From Pseudomonadota bacterium (GTDB taxonomy: Bacteria > Pseudomonadota > Alphaproteobacteria > Caulobacterales > Caulobacteraceae), in assembly GCA_023434265.1 (NCBI GenBank), contig JAEYTA010000204.1, forward strand, positions 1 to 13,445: a stretch of 13,445 bases of DNA, read 5' to 3'. Of this stretch, positions 6,410 through 12,964 are shown piece after piece. Position numbers and translations under genes: made by a program. Positions within the stretch are counted from its first letter, which is position 1. Each line of letters begins with the position of its first letter. The notes under the pieces are model-generated. The model was not told the origin of the DNA. It was given only the letters and a program-made list of their open reading frames with translations, and searched no databases.

Positions 6410-6426
6410 CCGGCTCATTCAGCCGG
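6410..6426 (+). terminator. Short hairpin after hdaA, possible weak terminator
   Basis: CCGGCT (6410-6415) pairs with AGCCGG (6421-6426) around CATTC, 13 bases after the hdaA stop. The following GGGTT is a poor T-tract, so termination would be weak. Confidence 0.35.
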
Positions 6427-6507
6427 GGTTCATGCGCGACGGCCCATGGTTAACGCGGTCGGGTCAGTTCTCCGCGAGCGTCGGGCATGGCGCGCGCGGC
6501 TCCGGAC

Positions 6508-6513
6508 GAGGAG
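6508..6513 (+). promoter_or_regulatory. Ribosome binding site deciding the RcnB-like start
   Basis: GAGGAG is eight bases from ATG 6522 and eleven from ATG 6525. It favours 6522 over the distant in-frame ATG at 6432. Confidence 0.6.
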
Positions 6514-6521
6514 ATGTCGTG

Positions 6522-6944
6522 ATGATGAAATCCCTGCTGATCGGCGTGCTGTCGCTGGCCACCCTGGCCGCGCCGATGGCCGCCTCGGCCCAGTCGTGGC
6601 GCGGCGACCGCGACCGCGACGGCCGTTACGAACGCTGGGAGCGTCGGGCCGACCGGCAGGATCGCCGGTGGGAGCGGCGGGACGACCGCCAGGACCGCCG
6701 CGAGTATCGCCGCTGGGCGCGCCAGCAGGACCGCTGGGAGCGGCAGCAGCGCCGCGAATACCGGCGTTGGGCCCGCGGCCAGACGATTCCCTATCACTAC
6801 CGCAGCAGCTGGTATGTCCGCGACTATCACCGCTACGGCTGGGCCCCGCCGCCCCGCGGCTACGGCTACTACCGGACCGACACCGGCGACGTCGTGATGG
6901 CGGCCGTCGCCACCGGCGTGATCCTGTCGCTGCTGAACGACTAG
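6522..6944 (+). CDS. RcnB-family periplasmic protein
   Basis: A 140-residue protein. The start at 6522 is chosen because GAGGAG (6508-6513) lies eight bases upstream and the signal peptide begins there (MMKSLLIGVL, cleavage after Ala-Ser-Ala, residue 23); the frame also extends to an ATG at 6432 without merit. The mature protein opens with a strongly charged Arg/Asp/Trp-rich segment containing DRQDRR twice and REYRRWAR twice, 18 residues apart. It ends with the RcnB-like domain: YHYRSSWYVRDYHRYGW, PPPRGYGYYR and a hydrophobic VVMAAVATGVILSLL. RcnB of E. coli helps control nickel and cobalt efflux, but most family members are uncharacterised and no metal transporter lies nearby, so a metal role is only a possibility. 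It has its own terminator downstream. Confidence 0.85.
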   Translation: MMKSLLIGVLSLATLAAPMAASAQSWRGDRDRDGRYERWERRADRQDRRWERRDDRQDRREYRRWARQQDRWERQQRREYRRWARGQTIPYHYRSSWYVRDYHRYGWAPPPRGYGYYRTDTGDVVMAAVATGVILSLLND

Positions 6945-6966
6945 GGTCCGGGGCAAGCCACGAACG

Positions 6967-6997
6967 AGCCCGTCCGGAGCGATCCGGGCGGGCTTTT
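6967..6997. terminator. Intrinsic terminator shared by the RcnB-like gene and the convergent 139-residue gene
   Basis: GCCCGTCCGGA (6968-6978) pairs with TCCGGGCGGGC (6983-6993), including one wobble, around a GCGA tetraloop and followed by TTTT. An extra A-T pair closes it. It lies 22 bases after the RcnB-like stop and just beyond the convergent gene's stop at 7003-7005. Confidence 0.9.
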
Positions 6998-7002
6998 CCG
7001 TT

Positions 7003-7422
7003 CTAGTTCCCTTCGATCGTCCAGACGGAACAGCGGGCGATCCAGTACTCGAGCCGTCCCAGCAATTCCGCGTAGGATCTCGTCTCGGACCGGTGGACCT
7101 CCCGGGCGTCGCCGTCGAAGGCGAAGGGGACGTCCTTGCGCCGCCGCCCGCGTTCGGTTCGGGGCCAGGGTTGATAGACGACGATCAGGTGAAACGCGCC
7201 CTCGACGTCGAACTCCGGACGGAATTCGACATCGACATTGAAGCGGCGGCCGTGATTGGTGGCGTTGAACACCGAAGAGCCGCCGATGCCCGAAAGGTCC
7301 GTGGCCATCGACTCGTCGAGGGTGTTCCAGCCGATGGTCCAGCCGGAGGGGATGCGCAGGCGCGGCAGGCCGAGGAAGGCGGGCGAGCGCGGATAGACGT
7401 CTTCGAATTTCGGGAAACTCAT
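7003..7422 (-). CDS. Conserved-looking hypothetical protein, 139 residues
   Basis: I do not recognise this family with confidence. The protein is soluble in character, with no signal peptide, membrane segment or cysteine cluster (a single Cys near the end). It has an ordered, aromatic-rich composition, with segments such as LRIPSGWTIGWNTL, FNVDVEFRPEFD and VVYQPWPRTERGRRRKD, and a C-terminal part (YAELLGRLEYWIARCSVW) that looks helical. The start at ATG 7422 gives MSFPKFEDVYPRSP; the ribosome site is weak. It is divergent from a GFA-family gene, with an 89-base spacer holding a long inverted repeat. The balanced composition, unlike the Arg/Pro-rich shadow frames nearby, and the shared terminator support a real gene. 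A small cytoplasmic accessory or immunity-type protein is possible, but nothing shows it. Confidence 0.75.
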   Translation of the reverse strand: MSFPKFEDVYPRSPAFLGLPRLRIPSGWTIGWNTLDESMATDLSGIGGSSVFNATNHGRRFNVDVEFRPEFDVEGAFHLIVVYQPWPRTERGRRRKDVPFAFDGDAREVHRSETRSYAELLGRLEYWIARCSVWTIEGN

Positions 7423-7433
7423 CCGTCGAGCCT

Positions 7434-7479
7434 AGCGGAGCGCGCCCTGAGCCGGAACCGCCGGCGAACGCGCTCCGTT
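7434..7479. repeat. Long inverted repeat in the divergent promoter region
   Basis: CGGAGCGCG (7436-7444) and CGCGCTCCG (7469-7477) are perfect reverse complements, and the arms extend by one wobble and one A-T pair (7434-7435 with 7478-7479). Start-to-start distance is 33 bases, near three helical turns. It could be a shared operator or an RNA hairpin in the leader of either flanking gene. Confidence 0.5.
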
Positions 7480-7500
7480 CGGGGAGAACTCTTCACCATC

Positions 7501-7506
7501 AAGGGG
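7501..7506 (+). promoter_or_regulatory. Ribosome binding site of the GFA-family gene
   Basis: AAGGGG sits five bases before ATG 7512 and fixes that start. Confidence 0.6.
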
Positions 7507-7511
7507 CGCCG

Positions 7512-7904
7512 ATGAAACGCACCGGCGGCTGCAACTGCGGACGGGTCCGCTACGAGATCGACGGCGAACCGCTGCGGGTCGGCCTCTGCCATTGCGAGAC
7601 CTGCCGCAAGTTCACGGGATCGGCCTTTTCCCACTACGGCGTCTGGCCGAAGGGAGCCGTGAGCATCGCCGGCGAAACCGCCTGCTGGGAGGAGAGGGCC
7701 GGCGGGGACCGGTTCTGTCCTCGCTGCGGGTCGTCCCTGTTCACATGGACCGCCGACGAGGCCGAGATCGAGGTCAAGCTGGGCACGCTGGACGGGCCGC
7801 CGCACGGGCTGGCGCCGGCCTACGAGCTTTGGACCGTACGGCGGGAGCCGTGGCTGGCGCCGGTGGCGGACGCCGGGCAGTGGGCCAGGGATCGGGAAGC
7901 CTGA
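7512..7904 (+). CDS. GFA / CENP-V family zinc-binding protein
   Basis: A 130-residue protein of the family named after glutathione-dependent formaldehyde-activating enzyme. The zinc ligands are all present: GGCNCGRVRY (Cys7, Cys9), CHCETCRK (Cys26, Cys28, Cys31) and FCPRCGSSLF (Cys69, Cys72). Length and motif order are normal for single-domain members. The founding member was reported to help form S-hydroxymethylglutathione from formaldehyde and glutathione, but most homologues, including this one, have no tested activity, and no formaldehyde dehydrogenase gene lies nearby. It converges on gatB across a 45-base gap filled by a strong hairpin, so it is probably transcribed alone. Family confidence is high, function confidence low. 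Confidence 0.93.
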   Translation: MKRTGGCNCGRVRYEIDGEPLRVGLCHCETCRKFTGSAFSHYGVWPKGAVSIAGETACWEERAGGDRFCPRCGSSLFTWTADEAEIEVKLGTLDGPPHGLAPAYELWTVRREPWLAPVADAGQWARDREA

Positions 7905-7905
7905 C

Positions 7906-7944
7906 CGTCTCCGCCCTGTTCGCGCGGCGAACGGGGAGGAGACG
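7906..7944. terminator. Strong symmetric hairpin between the convergent GFA gene and gatB
   Basis: CGTCTCC (7906-7912) pairs with GGAGACG (7938-7944), and an inner CCCTGTTCGC (7914-7923) pairs with GCGAACGGGG (7927-7936) through one wobble, with a GCG loop and a single G/A mismatch. It nearly fills the 45-base gap. There is no T-tract, so it may terminate imperfectly or protect 3' ends. Confidence 0.6.
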
Positions 7945-7949
7945 CGGGG

Positions 7950-9443
7950 TTACAGCCCCAGCCTGGCCTTCAGGATGTCGTTGACGGCGGCCGGATTGGC
8001 CTTGCCGCCGGTGGCCTTCATGACCTGGCCGACGAACCAGCCGATGGCCTGGGGCTTTTCGGCGACGGCGGCGGCCTTGTCAGGGTTGGCGGCGATGATC
8101 TCGTCGACCGCCTTCTCGATGGCGCCGGTGTCGGTGACCTGCCTGAGGCCGTGCTTCTCGACGACCTCGGCGGGCGAGCCCTCGCCGTTCCAGACGTGGT
8201 CGAACACCTCCTTGGCGATCTTCGAGGAGATGACGTTCGTCTCGATCAGCTCGACCAGCTCGGCGACATGGGCCGGCGGCAGCTTGCAGTCGGCGAAGTC
8301 GGTCCCGTCGGCGGCGAGGCGGGCGGAGAGCTCGTTGGTCACCCAGTTGGCGACCAGCTTGGCGTCGCGGCCCCTGGCGGCGGCCTCGAACCAGTCGGCC
8401 TTGGCCTGCTCCGAGATCAGCACCCCGGCGTCGTACTGCGACAGGCCGTACTGGCTGATGAAGCGGCGGCGCTTGTCGTCGGGCAGCTCCGGCAGCGAGG
8501 CCCTGATCTCGTCGATCCACGCCTGCTCCAGTTCGAGCGGGACCAGGTCCGGATCGGGGAAGTAGCGATAGTCCATCGCCTCTTCCTTGGAGCGCATCGA
8601 GCGGGTCTCGCCGGCGGTCGGGTCGTAGAGGCGGGTCTCCTGATCGACCTTGCCGCCGTCCTCGAGTATCTCGATCTGGCGCCGGGCCTCGTAGTTGATG
8701 GCCTGGTTGATGAAGCGGAACGAGTTGACGTTCTTGATCTCGCAGCGCCTGCCGAGGTGGCTGAAGTCGCCGGTTTCCCTGAACTTCTCGTACTGGCCCG
8801 GGCGGCAGACCGAGACGTTGACGTCGGCCCGCAGATTGCCCTTCTCCATGTCGCCGTCGCAGGTGCCGAGGTAGATCAGGATGGTGCGGATCTTCTTGAC
8901 GTAGGCGACCGCCTGCTCCGGCGAGCGGATGTCGGGCCGGGAGACGATCTCCATCAGGGCCGTGCCGGCGCGGTTGAGGTCGACATAGGACTCGGTCGGC
9001 GACAGGTCGTGGATCAGCTTGCCGGCGTCCTGTTCGAGATGCAGGCGCTCGATGCCGACGTTGAAGAAGGACCCGTCCTCGGCCTCGACCTCGACCACGC
9101 CCTCGCCGACGATCGGATAGAACAGCTGGCTGATCTGATAGCCGGTCGGCAGGTCGGGGTAGAAGTAGTTCTTGCGGTCGAACTGGCTGCGCCGGTTGAT
9201 CCTCGCGTTGAGGCCGAGGCCGGTGCGCACGGCCTGTTCGACGCAGAATCTGTTGAGCACCGGCAGCATGCCGGGGAAGCCGGCGTCGACCAGCGACACC
9301 TGCTCGTTCGGCCCGGCGCCGAAGCCGACGGCGGCGCCGGAGAACAGCTTGGCGCGCGACGCCACCTGGGCGTGGATCTCCAGCCCCATGACGAGCTCCC
9401 AGGGGCCGGTCCGGCCCTGGATGGTGAAGGTCTTGTCGGTCAT
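7950..9443 (-). CDS. gatB: Aspartyl/glutamyl-tRNA(Asn/Gln) amidotransferase subunit B
   Basis: A 497-residue protein. GatB holds the mischarged tRNA and carries the kinase-like activity that activates Asp-tRNA-Asn or Glu-tRNA-Gln before amide transfer. The N-terminal cradle domain shows WELVMGLEIHAQ, FDRKNYFYPDLPTGYQISQ, HLEQDAGK and MEIVSRPDIRSPEQA; the Glu and His residues in these strings match the family's metal and active-site positions. DYRYFPDPDLVPL follows, and a helical YqeY-like tail ends at GWFVGQVMKATGGKANPAAVN. The start at 9443 is two bases after the gatA stop, so the two are translated in tandem; the frame's open extension further upstream overlaps gatA and is not coding. It is the last gene of the operon and faces the GFA gene. 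Confidence 0.97.
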   Translation of the reverse strand: MTDKTFTIQGRTGPWELVMGLEIHAQVASRAKLFSGAAVGFGAGPNEQVSLVDAGFPGMLPVLNRFCVEQAVRTGLGLNARINRRSQFDRKNYFYPDLPTGYQISQLFYPIVGEGVVEVEAEDGSFFNVGIERLHLEQDAGKLIHDLSPTESYVDLNRAGTALMEIVSRPDIRSPEQAVAYVKKIRTILIYLGTCDGDMEKGNLRADVNVSVCRPGQYEKFRETGDFSHLGRRCEIKNVNSFRFINQAINYEARRQIEILEDGGKVDQETRLYDPTAGETRSMRSKEEAMDYRYFPDPDLVPLELEQAWIDEIRASLPELPDDKRRRFISQYGLSQYDAGVLISEQAKADWFEAAARGRDAKLVANWVTNELSARLAADGTDFADCKLPPAHVAELVELIETNVISSKIAKEVFDHVWNGEGSPAEVVEKHGLRQVTDTGAIEKAVDEIIAANPDKAAAVAEKPQAIGWFVGQVMKATGGKANPAAVNDILKARLGL

Positions 9444-9445
9444 GC

Positions 9446-10924
9446 TCACCACCACTTCTCCGGCCGGGCGACGAAGCCCGCCGCGTCTTCCAGCGCGCTG
9501 GCCACCTGGAACACGGTCTCCTCGTCCAGCGCCTTGCCGATGACCTGCAGACCCAGCGGCAGGCCGCCCCTGTCGAGGCCGGCGGGGACCGAGATGCCCG
9601 GCAGTCCGGCCAGGTTGGCGGTGACGGTGAAGACGTCGTTCAGGTACATGGTCACCGGATCGATCTGCTTGTCGCCGAGCGCGAAGGCGGCCGACGGCGT
9701 CGACGGGGTGAGAATGGCGTCGACCTTGTCCCAGACCTTGTCGAAGTCCTCGGCGATGCGGCGGCGAACCTTCAGGGCGCGGACGTAATAGGCGTCGTAG
9801 AATCCGGCCGAGAGGACGTAGGCGCCGATGGTCAGGCGGCGCTGGACCTCCTTCCCGAAGCCCTCGGCCCGGCTGGTCTCGTAAAGATCGGTCAGGCTGG
9901 CGAAGCTGTCGGCGCGGTGGCCGAAGCGCATGCCGTCGTAGCGGGCCAGATTCGACGAGGCCTCGGCCGGGGCGATGATGTAGTAGGCCGGCAGGGCGTA
10001 TTTGGTGTGCGGCAGGCTGATCTCGACGATCTCGGCCCCGGCGGCGCGCAGCCAGGCCTGGCCCTTCTCCCACAGCTCCATCTGTTCGGCGGGCATGCCG
10101 TCGACGACGTATTCCTTCGGGATGCCGATGCGCAGGCCCTTGACGGACTTGCCCAGCGACCGGGTCCAGTCCGGCGTCTCGACGTCAAGGCTGGTGGAGT
10201 CCTTCGGATCGAAGGAGCACATCGAGCGCAGCAGGAGGGCGGCGTCCTCGACCGTCTTCGTGATCGGGCCGGCCTGGTCGAGCGACGAGGCGAAGGCGAC
10301 CATGCCGAAGCGGCTGGCGCGGCCGTAGGTCGGCTTGATCCCGACCGTGCCGGTGAAGGCGGCCGGCTGGCGGATCGAGCCGCCGGTGTCGGACGCCGTG
10401 GCCGCCAGACAGAGGTCGCCGGCCACGGCCGAGGCCGAGCCGCCCGAGCTGCCGCCGGGAGTCAGGTCGGCGTTGGAGGTCGCCGACTTCCACGGATTGA
10501 CCACTGGGCCGAAGGCCGAGGTCTCGTTGGACGAGCCCATGGCGAACTCGTCCATGTTGAGCTTGCCCAGCATGACCGCGCCGTCGCGCCACAGGTTGGC
10601 GGTGACGGTGGACTCATAGGGCGGCACGAAGCCCTTGAGCATATTGGAGCCGGCCGTGGTCTGGACGCCGTCGGTGCAGAACAGGTCCTTGATGCCCAGC
10701 GGGGCGCCCTCGAGGGCGCCGCCCTCCCCCTTCGCCAGCCGGGCGTCGGCGGCGCGGGCCATGTCCAGCGCCCGGTCGGCGGTGGGCAGGACGTAGGCGT
10801 TCAGCCGCGGATTGGCGGCCTCGATGTTGGCGATGAAGGCGCGGGTGATCTCCTCGGACGAGAAGTCGCGAGCCTTGAGGCCGTCGACGGCGGCCTTGAG
10901 CGTCAGTCGGGTGAGGTCGGTCAT
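9446..10924 (-). CDS. gatA: Aspartyl/glutamyl-tRNA(Asn/Gln) amidotransferase subunit A
   Basis: A 492-residue amidase-signature enzyme. It hydrolyses glutamine and sends the ammonia through a channel to GatB. The Ser-cisSer-Lys triad is intact: Lys79 in GAPLGIKDLF, Ser159 in TPGGSSGGSASA and Ser183 in SDTGGSIRQP; Lys79 has the same number as in Staphylococcus aureus GatA, and the 24-residue spacing of the two serines is also kept. Length is normal. The start at 10924 follows the gatC stop by three bases. With gatC and gatB it forms a compact operon, and its likely in vivo partner is the non-discriminating AspRS encoded at 3466-5247. Confidence 0.97.
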   Translation of the reverse strand: MTDLTRLTLKAAVDGLKARDFSSEEITRAFIANIEAANPRLNAYVLPTADRALDMARAADARLAKGEGGALEGAPLGIKDLFCTDGVQTTAGSNMLKGFVPPYESTVTANLWRDGAVMLGKLNMDEFAMGSSNETSAFGPVVNPWKSATSNADLTPGGSSGGSASAVAGDLCLAATASDTGGSIRQPAAFTGTVGIKPTYGRASRFGMVAFASSLDQAGPITKTVEDAALLLRSMCSFDPKDSTSLDVETPDWTRSLGKSVKGLRIGIPKEYVVDGMPAEQMELWEKGQAWLRAAGAEIVEISLPHTKYALPAYYIIAPAEASSNLARYDGMRFGHRADSFASLTDLYETSRAEGFGKEVQRRLTIGAYVLSAGFYDAYYVRALKVRRRIAEDFDKVWDKVDAILTPSTPSAAFALGDKQIDPVTMYLNDVFTVTANLAGLPGISVPAGLDRGGLPLGLQVIGKALDEETVFQVASALEDAAGFVARPEKWW

Positions 10925-10927
10925 GGC

Positions 10928-11215
10928 TTACTCGACCACCTTGGGAACGACGAAGAAGCCGTCGGCGGCCTTCGGCGCGTTGGACAGGACGTCGGCGACC
11001 ATGTCGCCGTCGCTGACCATGTCGTCGCGCAGGCGCAGCGGCTGGTGAACGTTCGAGGTCATCGGCTCGACGCCATCGACGTCGACCTCGTTGAGCTGCT
11101 CGATCCACGCCAGGATGCCGTTCAGCTCTTGGGCCAGCGGCTCCAGCCGATCCTCGGGGGTCTTGATGCGGGCGAGGTGCGCCACCCGGCGCACGGTCGC
11201 GACGTCGACGGCCAT
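10928..11215 (-). CDS. gatC: Aspartyl/glutamyl-tRNA(Asn/Gln) amidotransferase subunit C
   Basis: A 95-residue protein, normal length for GatC, which wraps around the GatA-GatB interface and stabilises the complex. Family marks are VRRVAHLARIKTPEDRLEPLAQELNGIL-type N-terminal helices (only the first residues cited: MAVDVATVRRVAHLARI), then ILAWIEQLNEVDVDGVEPM and a tail with LRDDMVSDGD. The start at 11215 has GGAGGG five bases upstream. The open frame continues upstream to 11566, but that part is low-complexity and antisense to nothing useful. A well-formed promoter lies 32 bases upstream, overlapping the preceding gene's stop codon, so gatCAB need not depend on readthrough. Confidence 0.95.
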   Translation of the reverse strand: MAVDVATVRRVAHLARIKTPEDRLEPLAQELNGILAWIEQLNEVDVDGVEPMTSNVHQPLRLRDDMVSDGDMVADVLSNAPKAADGFFVVPKVVE

Positions 11216-11246
11216 GCGGCCCTCCAGTGCGAAAGCGGAACGGGCG

Positions 11247-11275
11247 GGATTAGCGTTCCGGGCCCCGAATCTCAA
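11247..11275 (-). promoter_or_regulatory. Promoter for gatCAB
   Basis: On the minus strand, TTGAGA (11270-11275) and TAATCC (11247-11252) are separated by exactly 17 bases. The wider strings TTGAGAT and GCTAATCC also fit the Caulobacter pattern TTGACGS-N10-14-GCTANAWC. The -35 contains the TGA stop of the upstream methyltransferase gene. Transcription would start about 25 bases before the gatC ATG. Confidence 0.55.
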
Positions 11276-11886
11276 GAACGGCGAGCGATCAGGATGACCC
11301 ACACGCCTTCCCTGCCGGAGAAAGCCGACCGCCACTCCACTGCAAGGCCGTGCCGCGACAGGAGATCGATCACGTCGGCCTCGCGCCAGAGCACGACCTG
11401 ATAGGTTCCTTCCGGTGCGACCGATGTCCGTTCTCCCTCCCCTTCCTGGAAGGACATCAGCAAACGGCCTCCCGGACGGAGCGCTTTGGCAACCCGGGCG
11501 ATCACCGCGTCGAGGAGGCCGCGCCCAAGGTGCTGAATGACATAGAGGGCCACCAGACCATCCCACGGACCCGCCAGATCGTCAGTGATCAGGTCCAGGC
11601 GGTCGATGGTGCGTCCACGTCCACGCTGGAAGGCGATGAAGCCCTCCGACAGATCGGTGCGCCGGACCTGCAAGCCCATGGCTTCCAGCCGGTCAGCGTC
11701 CCAGCCGGGGCCTGACGCCACCTCGAGCACCCGGCCGCCAGAGCCGACCGAGGCGGCGAACCGTTCCAAGGCCTCGAGTTGATCCGGGAACGGTGCATGG
11801 TCCGTCTCCGCGGCGTAGCTGACGGCGCAGGCGTCATAGCCCGCGACGGTGGCCCGGTTGCGGGCGAGCTCGTCAGTCCGCGTCAC
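11272..11886 (-). CDS. Class I SAM-dependent methyltransferase
   Basis: A 204-residue Rossmann-fold methyltransferase of unknown substrate. The glycine-rich motif I is VLEVASGPGWD (53-63), the acidic residue expected to bind the SAM ribose is Asp78 in RRTDLS, and LRPGGRLLMSFQEGEG is the usual post-motif hairpin. The start is GTG at 11884-11886, overlapping the upstream lipoprotein gene's TGA by four bases (GTGA), so translation is probably coupled. It contains no zinc motif or DNA-methylase signature (no DPPY or NPPY), so a small-molecule or protein substrate is more likely than DNA. The gatC promoter begins inside its stop codon. Confidence 0.88.
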   Translation of the reverse strand: MTRTDELARNRATVAGYDACAVSYAAETDHAPFPDQLEALERFAASVGSGGRVLEVASGPGWDADRLEAMGLQVRRTDLSEGFIAFQRGRGRTIDRLDLITDDLAGPWDGLVALYVIQHLGRGLLDAVIARVAKALRPGGRLLMSFQEGEGERTSVAPEGTYQVVLWREADVIDLLSRHGLAVEWRSAFSGREGVWVILIARRS

Positions 11887-12410
11887 CGGGCCGGCGTGAC
11901 GGTGATCGACACGGGCGGGGCCGCGTCAGGCCCCATGGTCCAGGAGACGATCATCCGCCGCTTGCGCGAGCCGATACGCTGGGTGGCCGGGTCCATGACG
12001 CTCTCCTCGACCTCGAGGTCGACGCGACCGGGCGTCTCGCTGCGCACGCGATAGCCGAGGAAGTCGCCGATGCGGAACACCCGCCAACCCTCGGCCGGGG
12101 AGCGGAAAAAGGCGACGTGGGTGTAGAGGCCGTTCATGGCCGGGTCGCCGCCGGCCGTGCCGAACAGCTTGACCGTGGCGTCGCCCTGGCGGGTCAGGGG
12201 ATCGAGTCGGGTCACACTGGCGGACCATTGCAGGGCCGGCTCGGCAGTTTCCTGCACGGTCGAGGCGGGGCCGTCCGGGACCAGGGGCGCGGCGGCCTGG
12301 GCGTGCAGCGGCCGGGTCTCGGCCGGCAGGGCGTGGCGGCGGCTTTCGACGCCGTTGTCGCAGGCGGCGAGGCCGACCACGGCGGCGAGGAACAGCAGCG
12401 GATGCTTCAT
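11883..12410 (-). CDS. Putative lipoprotein, 175 residues
   Basis: I do not recognise a named family. The N-terminus is a lipoprotein signal: MKHPLLFLAAVVGLAAC, with lipobox LAAC and Cys17 as the lipidated residue, followed by DNG; the Asp right after Cys resembles inner-membrane retention signals in enterobacteria, which may not apply here. After a low-complexity Ala/Pro stretch (about 28-60), the rest (LQWSASVTRLDP, VAFFRSPAEGWRVFRIGDFLGYRV, RKRRMIVSWTM) reads as alternating beta strands. GGAGGG lies eight bases before ATG 12410. It is first in the minus-strand run and overlaps the methyltransferase start by four bases, which suggests joint expression but not a clear shared role. The divergent neighbour is ruvX. 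Confidence 0.85.
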   Translation of the reverse strand: MKHPLLFLAAVVGLAACDNGVESRRHALPAETRPLHAQAAAPLVPDGPASTVQETAEPALQWSASVTRLDPLTRQGDATVKLFGTAGGDPAMNGLYTHVAFFRSPAEGWRVFRIGDFLGYRVRSETPGRVDLEVEESVMDPATQRIGSRKRRMIVSWTMGPDAAPPVSITVTPAR

Positions 12411-12496
12411 CGGGCGCTCCCTCCGTCGTCGATGGACGGCGCAGCTTGCACCTTGCCAGCGCCGCCCGCCAGTCCTACGGCCCGCGGGTGACCGTC

Positions 12497-12964
12497 ATGA
12501 CCCTCGAAGAGCTGGCCGCCTCCACCCCTCCCGGGACGCCGTGGCTGGGGCTGGACCTGGGCGAGAAGACCATCGGGGTGGCCGCCTCCGACGCGACGCG
12601 GATGATCGCCAGTCCGCTGGAGCTGATCCGCAAGACGAAGTTCACCCAGGACGCCGAGGCGGTGCTGCGGCTGATGGAAGGGCGGCGGGCCAGCGGCCTG
12701 GTCATCGGCCTGCCGCTGAACATGGACGGCTCGGAGGGGCCGCGGGCGCAGTCGTGCCGCGCCTTCGCCCGCAACCTGCAGCGCCTGCGCGAGACGCCCG
12801 TGGCTTTCCAGGACGAGCGTCTGTCGACCACGGCCGTCGAGCGCTTCCTGATCGACGAGCTGGACCTGACCCGCAAGCGCCGCGCCGGGGTGGTGGACCG
12901 CACCGCCGCCGCCTGGATCCTGCAGGGGGCGCTGGACCGGCTGAGGGACGCGGGGCTCCGGTGA
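12497..12964 (+). CDS. ruvX: RuvX/YqgF-family nuclease (putative Holliday junction resolvase)
   Basis: A 155-residue RNase H-fold protein. The three acidic positions expected of the active site are present: Asp20 in GLDLGEKTIGVA, Glu107 in FQDERLSTTAVE and Asp134 in VVDRTAAAWILQ. IGLPLNMDGSEGPRA is the family's conserved middle segment. E. coli YqgF is essential and is linked to 16S rRNA 5'-end maturation; a resolvase role is also proposed for the family. The start at ATG 12497 is chosen for family length; GTG at 12488 is a possible alternative, and no strong ribosome site separates them. It diverges from the lipoprotein gene across 86 bases and overlaps the next gene by four. Confidence 0.95.
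   Translation: MTLEELAASTPPGTPWLGLDLGEKTIGVAASDATRMIASPLELIRKTKFTQDAEAVLRLMEGRRASGLVIGLPLNMDGSEGPRAQSCRAFARNLQRLRETPVAFQDERLSTTAVERFLIDELDLTRKRRAGVVDRTAAAWILQGALDRLRDAGLR

Noticed and set aside
6455..6465. GTTAAC string upstream of the RcnB-like gene as a CtrA site
   Set aside because: Only one TTAA half is present; no second half at the seven-base spacing expected for TTAA-N7-TTAA.
6450..6956. Minus-strand open frame of 168 codons antisense to the RcnB-like gene
   Set aside because: Val/Ala/Pro-rich shadow; the plus-strand frame has a signal peptide, ribosome site and family domain.
7419..7805. Minus-strand frame overlapping the GFA-family gene
   Set aside because: Antisense to a gene with all zinc ligands in place; no domain.
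9444..10073. Upstream extension of the gatB frame to 10073
   Set aside because: It lies wholly inside gatA in another frame and is Arg/Pro-rich; ATG 9443 gives the expected GatB N-terminus.
8151..11401. Long plus-strand frames opposite gatB, gatA and gatC (8151-9788 and 9917-11401)
   Set aside because: Antisense shadows of conserved genes; Asp/Val/Gly/Leu-rich with no motif.
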